This document shows, piece by piece, positions 8,622-16,614 of a DNA stretch of 64,000 bases. Below the pieces are notes generated by a model. That model saw only the letters and a program-made list of their open reading frames with translations. It was not told where the DNA came from and searched no databases. The stretch lies in NCBI RefSeq assembly GCF_010587385.1, contig NZ_CP047476.1, forward strand, positions 310,001-374,000, written 5' to 3'. The translations under genes were made by a program, and so were the position numbers. This DNA comes from Vibrio astriarenae. GTDB lineage: Bacteria > Pseudomonadota > Gammaproteobacteria > Enterobacterales > Vibrionaceae. Each line of letters begins with the position of its first letter. Position 1 is the stretch's first letter.

Positions 8622-9485
8622 TTAGATCTTATCTACATGATACTCAAGCTTATGGAAGTTAGCGTGGCTTTCTCCGTCAGTATATTGGTTGTATACACCT
8701 GCTTTGAAGTAACTCGTTAAGTTGCTCCAGTAATCAATGTTATGGTTCACTTTCTCTTCACCGTTGACATTGATGACGAGCTTGCTGTCACCGACAATGA
8801 CATCGAAATCCGTTGGCTGTGGCTCTACAGGGCCAAGGTGGTAGTGAGAGTAAGCATTGCCCGCTTTACATGCTTCTTTACCGATGTTTTCTTTTCCTCG
8901 GTCGCCTTTACAGATTAGGTTGTTTGCCTTAATGATCGCCCAGTACTCGCCTTTGATACCGTTAGACTCTTCCTTCCATACGATACGCAGTAGTGGGTGA
9001 GGAATGCCTTTCTCACCACTGTCTACCCAGCTCTTGTTGTGAACTTGAATGTAAGTGATTTCATTCTGCTTTGATGTAGAGTTCTTCATTGAACCTTCAG
9101 GATCAACGGGTTCAACTGATGAGCTGAGGCGGTAGAAGGTATCAGGCAGGTCACTGCGGAAGTTTTCATGTACGCGGATTTCATTGCGGCGGTGGTCATT
9201 GGCCATTTTAAATACGAGGGCTTCAGACTCAAGGTCGACATAGAATGACTCATTCACCATGCCCTCAAAGTTACTGTCTTCAGCGATTTGAAACTGGTTA
9301 CCTTTTCTGCCATCAGGATCAGAAATTTGCAGTTTAGATGCCGCTAGGATGTTGGCGTATTGCGGATAGTCATTGGGGATACCGCGATCATCGGATGGCA
9401 CGAACATATCAACGCCAGCAAAGGCAGTGCCTGAAATGAGCATAGCAGTGGTTAGGGCTAAAGCACGAGTGTGTAGGGGTTTCAT
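8622..9485 (-). CDS. Secreted alginate lyase, PL7 family (QVH type)
   Basis: The start at 9485 is chosen over an upstream Met at 9527 because it follows an AGGAGA site and begins the signal peptide directly (MKPLHTRALALTTAML then SGTAFA). The 287-residue protein shows the PL7 core: RRNEIRVHE (the R-x-E-x-R strand), IQVHN (QVH, with the catalytic His), and YFKAGVYNQY (catalytic Tyr strand). PL7 enzymes cleave alginate by beta-elimination; QVH in place of QIH is usually linked to a preference for polymannuronate. It has no carbohydrate-binding module. A second PL7 lies 9.5 kb away. Confidence 0.92.
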   Translation of the reverse strand: MKPLHTRALALTTAMLISGTAFAGVDMFVPSDDRGIPNDYPQYANILAASKLQISDPDGRKGNQFQIAEDSNFEGMVNESFYVDLESEALVFKMANDHRRNEIRVHENFRSDLPDTFYRLSSSVEPVDPEGSMKNSTSKQNEITYIQVHNKSWVDSGEKGIPHPLLRIVWKEESNGIKGEYWAIIKANNLICKGDRGKENIGKEACKAGNAYSHYHLGPVEPQPTDFDVIVGDSKLVINVNGEEKVNHNIDYWSNLTSYFKAGVYNQYTDGESHANFHKLEYHVDKI

Positions 9486-9667
9486 TGTATTTGCTCTCCT
9501 TTTTAATAGGCGGTCAACATAATCCATTTGTATTATTATATGTGTGAAATGTATCTAAGAATCGCATTTCGCTTTAGGGAAGGGTTGTTGTTGTGTGAAA
9601 TTACGTGATTGAGATCTAACCGTTTAGCCCTCCGTAGAAGTTTGCGTTACGGCAAAGGAGACTTGAT

Positions 9668-9922
9668 ATGGCTGCGCTATTAGTAAAATCTTTTGAAGGG
9701 GATATCTATCTCGCATACCAAGACGATGGCATCAGACAAACACTCATTACGGACGAGTTAGATAGGGCAATGACATTTAGCAGCCTTCATCAAGTGAAAG
9801 ACTATTGTCTTAACGAAGGCTTTGATTCGGCAACGTTGCAGCACGCCAGTGCGTATGACGAGATGTGTGGAGCGGCGATGCCCACGGCGGCAGAAATGCA
9901 GATGGATTTAAAGTGGTTTTGA
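9668..9922 (+). CDS. DUF6482 family protein
   Basis: The 84-residue protein has an EGDIYLAYQDDG strand pair, a conserved-looking TFSSLHQVKDYC helix, and the YDEMCG motif near residues 64-69. I recall that motif as typical of DUF6482 proteins in Vibrio and Pseudomonas. Function is unknown and there is no signal peptide. GGCAAAGGAG (9651-9660) gives a strong ribosome site. It is divergent from the alginate lyase. Confidence 0.65.
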   Translation: MAALLVKSFEGDIYLAYQDDGIRQTLITDELDRAMTFSSLHQVKDYCLNEGFDSATLQHASAYDEMCGAAMPTAAEMQMDLKWF

Positions 9923-10140
9923 GATCTGATCTGAAATGCACGGCAGCGCGTAGCAACCTACTTATGCCCTTTAGTACTCAAGGTATAAGACTCATTTTTT
10001 GGGGTTTGGTCCTCACGTTATTAGCAAAGGCGCATTGTGTTTTGGGGTGAAAAATTATCCTTGAATACCCGTGCAATGACTGCCGTAGAAAACTGCTGTT
10101 CGGTTTTTGTCGACGCTTATACATGCTTCTTTGTATGGTA

Positions 10141-10166
10141 CGCTCAAACGTTATTGCGTTTGAGCG
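10141..10166. other. Perfect 10-bp inverted repeat (hairpin or dyad)
   Basis: CGCTCAAACG and CGTTTGAGCG are perfectly complementary around a 6-base loop TTATTG. No T-run follows on either strand, so it is not a standard terminator. It sits 17 bp before the first LacI-type palindrome and could be a protein-binding dyad or an mRNA element. Confidence 0.55.
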
Positions 10167-10182
10167 GTGACATTTTGACAAA

Positions 10183-10202
10183 AATTTAAAGCGCTTTAAA
10201 TT
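10183..10202. promoter_or_regulatory. LacI-family operator, distal copy
   Basis: A perfect 20-bp palindrome is centred at 10192/10193 and contains TTTAAAGCGCTTTAAA. The central CG-containing dyad is the style bound by LacI/GalR regulators. It is 103 bp from the regulator start codon. Confidence 0.8.
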
Positions 10203-10272
10203 GTGTAAACTTCGTCGTACGGCTCACAAATCGTTAGTTAACTATTTGCCAATAGTAAGGGGTGATCTTAAG

Positions 10273-10288
10273 TTTAAAGCGCTTTAAA
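10273..10288. promoter_or_regulatory. LacI-family operator, proximal copy
   Basis: TTTAAAGCGCTTTAAA is repeated exactly, 88 bp centre-to-centre from the distal copy and 16 bp before the regulator ATG. The spacing and identity suggest autoregulation, perhaps with DNA looping between the sites. Confidence 0.82.
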
Positions 10289-10304
10289 TTACTTTGAAAA
10301 GACG

Positions 10305-11330
10305 ATGACAACACTAGCAGAAGTTTCGAAATATCTTGGTCTTTCGATGGCGACGGTGAGCCGCGCTATTAATGGCTACCCAGAAGTGAACGAAAAGACA
10401 CGCCAACGGGTGGTGGAGGCCGCAGACAAGTTAGGTTACCGACCGAACAAGGTGGCGCAAAAATTAGCTACAGGTAAATCTAAGATGGTGGGGATCATGC
10501 TTCAGTCTCCGGATGAACTGGTGTGTGCTCCAACCTTTCTCTCTGAGCTCGCTCACATCACCAACTACCTTGGCGTTAATGGATACGACTTGTTGATCAA
10601 CTCCTCATTGCAGGGAGACTCACTTCAAGCGTTGAAAAAGTTTGTATCCAAAAGTGAAGTGGATGGGTTAATTATCAAAGCACCCATGGTGAATGATGAA
10701 CGTATTCAATTTCTGGTTGAGAAAAAGATTCCATTTGTGGTCCATGGTCATGACACCAGTGATTTGGAATATGCGTATTTTGATATTGATAACGCGTCTG
10801 TTTCCGAGCAAGCCTTAGCATTCCTTCATCAGTTAGGACATAGCAAGGTGGCGTTTATTAACTCACAAGAGTCATTGGCATTTGCAAAGACAAGAAGCGA
10901 TGCCTTCCGCCAGAAATGGAGTGAGCTAGGCCTAGAGAGTGAGCAGTGTGAAATATTTCATTGCACACCTGAGGTCACTGCCGGCCGTGAGTTGGCAGCA
11001 GAGTTACTCGTAGGCGAAACACGTCCAACGGCGGTGGTTTGTTCTAGCAGTAAAGTTGCCTATGGAGTGTATATGGCAGCCGCAGAGCTGGGATTAAAAA
11101 TCGGGTCAGATTTGTCCGTTATCGCTCATGATGATGGTATCCAGCACTTCGATACGCGTGAATTTAATCCGCCACTGACAGTAACGCATTCACCGTTAAC
11201 CAACTCCAGTGAGCCGATCGCCAATACTATCGTCAAATTAATCTCTGGCGAGTCGCCGGCTCAACTTCAAACTACCTCACCTGTTGATTTGATTGTAAGA
11301 GGCTCAACAGGAAAGCCAAATTCAAATTAG
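10305..11330 (+). CDS. LacI family transcriptional regulator
   Basis: The 341-residue protein has the LacI N-terminal helix-turn-helix (TTLAEVSKYLGLSMATVSRAINGY) and hinge (GYRPNKVAQKLATGKSK). A periplasmic-binding-like effector domain follows, with VGIMLQSP and SVIAHDDG. It probably senses a sugar from starch or maltodextrin, because the next genes are a GH13 enzyme and a MalE-like binding protein. Two identical palindromes lie upstream. The gap to the GH13 gene is only 18 bp, so they are one transcript. Confidence 0.93.
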   Translation: MTTLAEVSKYLGLSMATVSRAINGYPEVNEKTRQRVVEAADKLGYRPNKVAQKLATGKSKMVGIMLQSPDELVCAPTFLSELAHITNYLGVNGYDLLINSSLQGDSLQALKKFVSKSEVDGLIIKAPMVNDERIQFLVEKKIPFVVHGHDTSDLEYAYFDIDNASVSEQALAFLHQLGHSKVAFINSQESLAFAKTRSDAFRQKWSELGLESEQCEIFHCTPEVTAGRELAAELLVGETRPTAVVCSSSKVAYGVYMAAAELGLKIGSDLSVIAHDDGIQHFDTREFNPPLTVTHSPLTNSSEPIANTIVKLISGESPAQLQTTSPVDLIVRGSTGKPNSN

Positions 11331-11348
11331 TCACAATGGAGATTTGCT

Positions 11349-12581
11349 ATGAGCAATTTTAACCACCCTGAGTGGACCAAGGATAAAAATATTTATGAGG
11401 TCAACTTAAGACAATATACACAAGAGGGTGATATCAAGGCGTTTATGAATCATCTACCTCGTCTGAAAAAGATGGGCGTGGATATTCTTTGGCTAATGCC
11501 CATTCACCCAATCGGTGAGAAAGAGCGTAAAGGGACACTAGGTAGCCAATACGCAGTGAGAGACTATTTGGCACTCGATCCTTCATTGGGGACAAAAGAA
11601 GACCTGAAGGCTTTGATTGACCAAGCACACGATATGGGCATGTACCTTATTCTCGACTGGGTTGCTAACCACACGAGTTGGGATAACGTTTGGGTTGATG
11701 AGCACCCTGAATGGTATAAGCGTAACGAGCAGGGCGAACTGTATCCATACACCTATGTTGATGACAAGAAAACCGAGTATTGGACAGACGTCATCGGCCT
11801 TAACTACGAAAATAAAGCGCTTTGGGATGGTATGACAGAGGCCATGGCTTATTGGGTTAACGAGTTCAATATTGATGGTTTCCGCTGTGACGTTGCAGGC
11901 TTGGTACCTACCCCATTTTGGGAATACGCGACAGAGCGTTTAAACAAGATCAAACATCTGTTCATGTTGGCTGAATGGTCTAAACCTGATTTGCACGATA
12001 AAGCGTTTGATATGACCTACGATTGGGGTTTTTATGTGTTAATCGGTGACATTGTCACAGGTAAGAAAACCGTAGACGATATTCCTGCCTACCTTGACCA
12101 GCTTTATGTGGATTATCCTCATGACGCTTATCGAATGGTGTTTACTAGCAACCACGATAAGAACACTTGGGAAGCCAGTGACGATGAGTACTTTGGGGAG
12201 TCGTTTGAAGCATTTACAGTGCTAGCAGCCACACTGTTTGGTATGCCTCTTATCTACAGTGGGCAAGAGTCAGGTCTGGATAAACGAATTGAGTTCTTTG
12301 AGAAAGACCCGATTGATTGGAAAACCTATAAGTACGATGAACTCTACACTGATCTTCTGTTGCTCAAACGTAATAACCCAGCGTTATGGAATGGAGCATA
12401 TGGTGCAAAACCAACCTTCTTCCATACAGGCAACCCAAATGTCATTACCTTTGTTCGACAAAAAGAAAATAATAGAGTCGAAGTGACAATTAACCTTTCT
12501 AGTGAAACACAAGAATATAAAGATATTAATGGGTCAGAGCAGAAATCCATTAACGCATACGAATATATAATTAACTGCTAA
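11349..12581 (+). CDS. Alpha-amylase family (GH13) glycoside hydrolase, cytoplasmic
   Basis: The 410-residue protein has the GH13 barrel motifs: DWVANH (region I, ~103-108), GFRCDVA with nucleophile D181, LAEWS with acid/base E209, and FTSNHD with D270. It lacks a signal peptide, so it should act on imported oligosaccharides inside the cell, such as maltodextrins; the exact specificity is not readable. It lies between the LacI regulator and a MalE-like gene and begins after GGAG. Translation of the end is AT-rich, but the frame is intact. Confidence 0.92.
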   Translation: MSNFNHPEWTKDKNIYEVNLRQYTQEGDIKAFMNHLPRLKKMGVDILWLMPIHPIGEKERKGTLGSQYAVRDYLALDPSLGTKEDLKALIDQAHDMGMYLILDWVANHTSWDNVWVDEHPEWYKRNEQGELYPYTYVDDKKTEYWTDVIGLNYENKALWDGMTEAMAYWVNEFNIDGFRCDVAGLVPTPFWEYATERLNKIKHLFMLAEWSKPDLHDKAFDMTYDWGFYVLIGDIVTGKKTVDDIPAYLDQLYVDYPHDAYRMVFTSNHDKNTWEASDDEYFGESFEAFTVLAATLFGMPLIYSGQESGLDKRIEFFEKDPIDWKTYKYDELYTDLLLLKRNNPALWNGAYGAKPTFFHTGNPNVITFVRQKENNRVEVTINLSSETQEYKDINGSEQKSINAYEYIINC

Positions 12582-12608
12582 TCCTACAAAAATAAAAGGT
12601 CTGAAAAT

Positions 12609-13787
12609 ATGAAAAAACTAAGTCTATTGAGCTTAGGGGTTGCTTTCGCCCTGAATTCCTTAAATGTCCATGCTTTCAGTGATGATCAAATTACTGTATG
12701 GATGCCATTAGATAAAGGGCAGAAGGGCATGACCTATGCGGTTGAGCAATTCGAGAAAGACACGGGAATTAAAGTAAAAGTTGAGTTTCCAGAGAGTCTC
12801 GAAGAGCGTTATGTTCAAGTTGCTTCGGTGGGTAAAGGCCCGGATATCATGATATTTGCTCATGACCGCTTTGGCGGTTACGCAGATGGTGGTTTGGTTC
12901 GAGAAGTCTCACCTTCGAAAGAGTTTAAAGCACAGTTCCAAGACTTTACCTGGGACGCGGTGAGCTACAAAGGTAAGACGTATGGCTATCCAATCGCAGC
13001 TGAGTCGGTGTCGCTAATCTATAACAAAGATATTATCGATGAACCAATTGAAAACTGGGAAGATGTTTTTGCGCTCGATAAAGCGCTGCAGGAGCAGGGC
13101 AAGCGAGCAATTGCTTGGGATGTGAAAACACCTTACTTTACTCACCCGTTATATTCGAGCGCAGGGGCGTATGTATTTGAAATGGGGGATGAAGGGTTCA
13201 TTGCGGAAAATACCGGTGTTAACTCCCCTGAAGCAAAGGAGACCATGACGTTTCTTAAAAAAATTATCGACCAGGGCGTAATGTCTTCAGATATGGATTA
13301 TGCCCACGCTGAAACCGCTTTTAATAAAGGTCAAGTTGCGATGACAATTAATGGCCCATGGGCATGGGCAAATATAGAAGCAACGGGTATTAATTATGGT
13401 GTGGCAGAATTACCTAAATTTAATGACAAGTCATCTAGACCATTTGTGGGTATTTTAATGGCGGGGATTAATACCGCTTCACCAAATACCGCATTAGCTC
13501 AAGAGTTCATTGAAAACTACATGCTATCTATGGATTCTCTGCGCTTTATGAATAGCCAAGTGTCCATTGGCGTTCCTGCAAGAACGGAGTTTGCACAAGA
13601 GCTTCAAGATGACCCAAGAATTCACGCCTCTCTGATTAATGCACAAAATGGTGACATCATGCCAAACATCCCGCAAATGATGGGCTATTGGCACGGCTTA
13701 GGTGCTGCGATTACCAATGTCATTGAAGAGCGTCAAACCGTTGATCAGGCCCTTGTGGACCTAGAAAAACGCGTACTATCTAAATAA
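12609..13787 (+). CDS. MalE-like maltose/maltodextrin-binding protein
   Basis: The 392-residue protein has a signal peptide (MKKLSLLSLGVAFALNSLNVHA) and the MalE body: YPIAAESVSLIYNKDII, AMTINGPWAWANI and ELPKFNDKSSRPFVGIL. It binds maltodextrins in the periplasm for an ABC importer. No malF, malG or malK is nearby, so it must borrow permeases encoded elsewhere or serve another role. It lies 27 bp after the GH13 gene, under the same LacI-type control, and is followed by a long stem-loop. Confidence 0.9.
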   Translation: MKKLSLLSLGVAFALNSLNVHAFSDDQITVWMPLDKGQKGMTYAVEQFEKDTGIKVKVEFPESLEERYVQVASVGKGPDIMIFAHDRFGGYADGGLVREVSPSKEFKAQFQDFTWDAVSYKGKTYGYPIAAESVSLIYNKDIIDEPIENWEDVFALDKALQEQGKRAIAWDVKTPYFTHPLYSSAGAYVFEMGDEGFIAENTGVNSPEAKETMTFLKKIIDQGVMSSDMDYAHAETAFNKGQVAMTINGPWAWANIEATGINYGVAELPKFNDKSSRPFVGILMAGINTASPNTALAQEFIENYMLSMDSLRFMNSQVSIGVPARTEFAQELQDDPRIHASLINAQNGDIMPNIPQMMGYWHGLGAAITNVIEERQTVDQALVDLEKRVLSK

Positions 13788-13794
13788 TAACCAT

Positions 13795-13852
13795 CTCGCT
13801 CAAATTCGTTCGGCTTCTCATATCCAGCCGAGCGAGTTTGACGAGTTATTTT
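13795..13852 (+). terminator. Long imperfect stem-loop after malE-like gene
   Basis: The arms at 13795-13815 and 13826-13845 pair almost throughout, with one bulge and wobble pairs, around a 10-base loop. TTATTTT follows. It may act as a partial terminator or as a stabilising 3' structure that keeps binding-protein mRNA more abundant than that of the downstream reductase gene. Confidence 0.65.
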
Positions 13853-13863
13853 ACGGAAATACC

Positions 13864-14838
13864 ATGATTTACAAATCGATTAAAGATATTCAAGCTTCTG
13901 CTATGGGTTTTGGCTGCTGGGCAATGGGTGGCACCTGGAATAATGTGACAGATAAAGAGTCTATTGAAGCGGTGCGTGCGGCTATCGACCATGAGATTAA
14001 CTTTTTTGATGTCGCTCCAGTCTATGGGTTAGGTCACGCTGAAATGGTTTTGGGCCAAGCGCTGGAAGGTATCGATCGTTCTAAAGTAGTGATTGCCACT
14101 AAGTGTGGACTTGTGTGGGACGAGAACAAACAAGTGCGAAATGACCTATCCGCTCAGAGCCTAATCAAAGAGGTGGAAGAATCACTCGTCCGACTAAAAA
14201 CAGACTATATCGATTTATACCAAGTTCACTGGCCAGATCCCAATACATCGATTGCCGAAACAGCAGCGGCGCTAGCTGAGCTTAAACGCCAAGGTAAGAT
14301 TCGTCATGTGGGTGTTTCAAACTACTCACTAGCGCAAACTCGTGAGATGATGGAGGGTGTTGAAGTTGCCACCTTCCAAGGGTTGTACAACTTACTAGAG
14401 CAAAACCCGACGCATTACCACAATATCCCATTGCAATACCGCACCCGTGACGAAGTGCTGCCTTTCTGTGCGCAAAATGACATGAAGTATCTGCCATACT
14501 CACCTCTAATGCAGGGGCTGCTTACAGGGGCATTAAAGCGTAGCGGTAACTGGGATAACAATGACGACCGCAGCAACAATCCTAAGCTCAATGGCGAAGC
14601 ATTTCTCCCTTACTACAACTGTGTGGAAGAACTAAAAACGCTAGCGCAAGAGGCGGGAGTGCCGTTACCTCACTTAGCGATTCACTGGTTAGTTGCCCAG
14701 CAAGAAGTGGGTCCTGTAATAGCAGGTGCCCATACGATCGAGCAAGTAAAAGACAATGCGAGTTTCATTCACTCAACGGCTAAACGTGAGGTCCTTGAGG
14801 CAGCCGAGCAAATCGTTGCTAAGTGGCAGCTTGATTAA
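13864..14838 (+). CDS. Aldo/keto reductase
   Basis: The 324-residue protein has the AKR barrel features: GFGCWAMGG at the start, FFDVAPVYGLGHAE containing the catalytic Asp and Tyr, the Lys in IATKCGLVW, and the HWPDPN His. A C-terminal AGAHTIEQVKDN nucleotide-binding segment follows. It likely reduces a sugar aldehyde or related carbonyl with NADPH. It is 76 bp after the malE-like gene and probably the last gene of the LacI-controlled unit. Its substrate is unknown. Confidence 0.9.
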   Translation: MIYKSIKDIQASAMGFGCWAMGGTWNNVTDKESIEAVRAAIDHEINFFDVAPVYGLGHAEMVLGQALEGIDRSKVVIATKCGLVWDENKQVRNDLSAQSLIKEVEESLVRLKTDYIDLYQVHWPDPNTSIAETAAALAELKRQGKIRHVGVSNYSLAQTREMMEGVEVATFQGLYNLLEQNPTHYHNIPLQYRTRDEVLPFCAQNDMKYLPYSPLMQGLLTGALKRSGNWDNNDDRSNNPKLNGEAFLPYYNCVEELKTLAQEAGVPLPHLAIHWLVAQQEVGPVIAGAHTIEQVKDNASFIHSTAKREVLEAAEQIVAKWQLD

Positions 14839-14849
14839 CCCTTTCTAAC

Positions 14850-14883
14850 GAAATCGGGCAGCATTATCCTGCTGTCTGATTTC
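14850..14883 (+). terminator. Terminator after aldo/keto reductase
   Basis: A 14-bp stem (14850-14863 with 14870-14883, two wobble pairs) encloses loop TTATCC and is followed by ATTATCCTCT. It closes the lacI-GH13-malE-AKR unit. Confidence 0.6.
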
Positions 14884-14906
14884 ATTATCCTCTGGTTTTC
14901 TTTACC

Positions 14907-14921
14907 TTAACCACTGGTTAA
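14907..14921. promoter_or_regulatory. LysR-type dyad upstream of first ankyrin gene
   Basis: TTAACCACTGGTTAA is a perfect 7-1-7 dyad that contains a T-N11-A LysR box. A nearly identical sequence overlaps the LysR gene start at 17511, which links that regulator to this promoter. This is inference from the shared sequence. Confidence 0.5.
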
Positions 14922-15039
14922 TTGTCAGCCATTTTACTTTTTCCTAGACTTACCATCACGCAGTAACCACGTAACGTACAGCGCATTTGTATCGGCACCG
15001 CTGCGACTTTAATGTTGAAACCAGTCAATGAGGTTTGTT

Positions 15040-16143
15040 ATGAGAAAGTTCACTTTATCCGCACTCGCTATCGGTTACACAGCAATCGCTGGTATCGCAA
15101 CGCTATCCACCGCCTTTGCCTCTGAGAGCCAGAACTTAGATAACAGCGCTCTATACAAACCTGTCGTAGAGCAAGACGTTTATCGCAACCTGACACCACT
15201 GCACTTAGCCGTGGTTGAGGGAAATGTTGATGCAGCTCGGAAATTGATTGATTCGGGTACAGATATTAATGCGCTTGACCCACTCATGGGAAATGCTCCA
15301 ATTCACTTTGCGGCGCAAGCACACAACTTGCCTATGTTGAAAATGTTGGTAGAAAATGGCGCCTTCGTAAACCTACAGTCCGTTAGATTAGGTGCTTCAC
15401 CTTTGATGCTAGCGGTTTGGTATCGCAATATTGAAGGCGTAGAGTACCTGTTGAGTTTGCCTGATACAGATACATCGATGATGGCGGCTTTTGGAATGTC
15501 TGCTAAAGATTTTAATGACTTTGGTCCGAACCCTGATGATAAGGATGCGATAGCTGATATCGCTAAGATTAATGAGTTGTTCGATCAACGCGAGAAGCGA
15601 TTGCAGGAACAAGCACAAACTGAGAGTGTGATTTTCACAACGCTGGTGTTAAATGAATCGTTGTCTGAAGATGAGAAGCTAGAAGAGATTAAACGCCTTA
15701 TCAAAGGCGGCTCAGATGTAAATGCAATTTCTCCTGTATTGAAAGTCGGCAGTGATTTCCACACTGCACTGTTAGTTGCAGCTCGAAATGGCCATTATGA
15801 GATTGCAAAAGTGTTACTCGAGGCTGGGGCAGATCAGACGATTCCAGGTAACTATATGGCAGCGATCCCCCTTCACAAGGCTGCTTATTTTGGTCGCGCC
15901 GACATGTTACAGCTCCTTTCGCAATACGACGGCTTTGAAACGGTGATCGATGCGATGGGTCCAAATAATGGCTACACGCCGCTTCATGATGCGATCTGGC
16001 ATGGTCATACAGAGGCTGCAAAAGTACTGATAGATGCAGGTGCTGATACCTCAATAGTGGCATTCGACGGGCTTACACCCAAGGCATTAGCGGAGCAGTT
16101 TGGCTATCAAGACATTGTTGGCCTGATAGAAGAGGCTCAGTGA
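15040..16143 (+). CDS. Secreted ankyrin-repeat protein
   Basis: The start at 15040 is preferred to 15028 because GAGG lies 7 bases before it. The 367-residue protein has a signal peptide (LSALAIGYTAIAGIATLS then AFA) followed by ankyrin repeats in two blocks. The first block is LTPLHLAVVEGN and NAPIHFAAQAHN. After a linker, the second is TALLVAARNGHYEIAKVLL, IPLHKAAYFGRADML and TPLHDAIWHGHTEAAKVLI. Ankyrin repeats bind other proteins; the periplasmic partner is unknown. It is a paralogue of the gene at 17612, sharing the GPNNGYTPLHDAIWHGHT segment. One base separates it from the NTF2-like gene. Confidence 0.88.
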   Translation: MRKFTLSALAIGYTAIAGIATLSTAFASESQNLDNSALYKPVVEQDVYRNLTPLHLAVVEGNVDAARKLIDSGTDINALDPLMGNAPIHFAAQAHNLPMLKMLVENGAFVNLQSVRLGASPLMLAVWYRNIEGVEYLLSLPDTDTSMMAAFGMSAKDFNDFGPNPDDKDAIADIAKINELFDQREKRLQEQAQTESVIFTTLVLNESLSEDEKLEEIKRLIKGGSDVNAISPVLKVGSDFHTALLVAARNGHYEIAKVLLEAGADQTIPGNYMAAIPLHKAAYFGRADMLQLLSQYDGFETVIDAMGPNNGYTPLHDAIWHGHTEAAKVLIDAGADTSIVAFDGLTPKALAEQFGYQDIVGLIEEAQ

Positions 16144-16144
16144 T

Positions 16145-16531
16145 ATGAATCGGGCAGAGTTGGAGCATGAAATCGCGAAGGTTATTTTTCCTGCCTTTGA
16201 TCGGCTTGAGGAGGATGACTTTTTCATCCCGTATTTCGAACAGGGTACTCAGTTTGAGATTCATGATGACAAGTTTGTTGGCATTGACGGTTTTAAGCAC
16301 TGGATGGCCGGAAACCGACAGACTTTCAAACCTAATACTCTAGAACACAGCGCCCATTCGTTTGTGTTTGAATCTTTAGAAGATGGAAGGGTAGAGGTTG
16401 AATTTCTGTTGGACTTCAAAGCCGAAACTTTCAGTGGGGAGTATTTTGATTCTGTTGTTCGAGAGAAGTGGCTACTCAACCTTTCATCTCACTCAATAAA
16501 GATAGAGCGATACTTTGTTGAGCCCGCCTAG
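16145..16531 (+). CDS. Hypothetical NTF2/SnoaL-like protein
   Basis: The 128-residue protein has alternating helix and strand character with AKVIFPAFDRL, a central EHSAHSFVFESL and VEFLLDFKAETF. This resembles a cone-shaped NTF2-like fold, but the assignment is tentative. It starts one base after the ankyrin gene, so the two are co-transcribed and perhaps functionally linked. No signal peptide is seen. A strong bidirectional terminator follows. Confidence 0.6.
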   Translation: MNRAELEHEIAKVIFPAFDRLEEDDFFIPYFEQGTQFEIHDDKFVGIDGFKHWMAGNRQTFKPNTLEHSAHSFVFESLEDGRVEVEFLLDFKAETFSGEYFDSVVREKWLLNLSSHSIKIERYFVEPA

Positions 16532-16541
16532 TTATTTGAGG

Positions 16542-16578
16542 AAAGCCCACAGTGTCCAGCGTTGATACTGTGGGCTTT
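16542..16578. terminator. Bidirectional terminator between convergent genes
   Basis: AAAGCCCACAGT and ACTGTGGGCTTT form a perfect 12-bp stem around a 13-base loop, with A-rich and T-rich flanks. It serves the NTF2-like gene and the convergent LysR gene. Confidence 0.82.
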
Positions 16579-16614
16579 ATGTATTTAACCCATGCGCTTT
16601 GATTATTTCTTTAG

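Larger units (their letters stand above)
9923..10304. other. Intergenic region ahead of lacI-type gene
   Basis: This 382-bp gap holds a perfect 10-bp hairpin (10141-10166) and two copies of a 16-bp palindrome, listed separately. No gene of its own is supported; the leftward 67-codon frame inside it lacks a ribosome site and protein character. Confidence 0.6.

Noticed and set aside
11814..11823. AAAGCGCTTT inside the GH13 gene as a third LacI operator
   Set aside because: Only the 10-bp core matches, not the 16-bp palindrome; the core recurs by chance in coding sequence.
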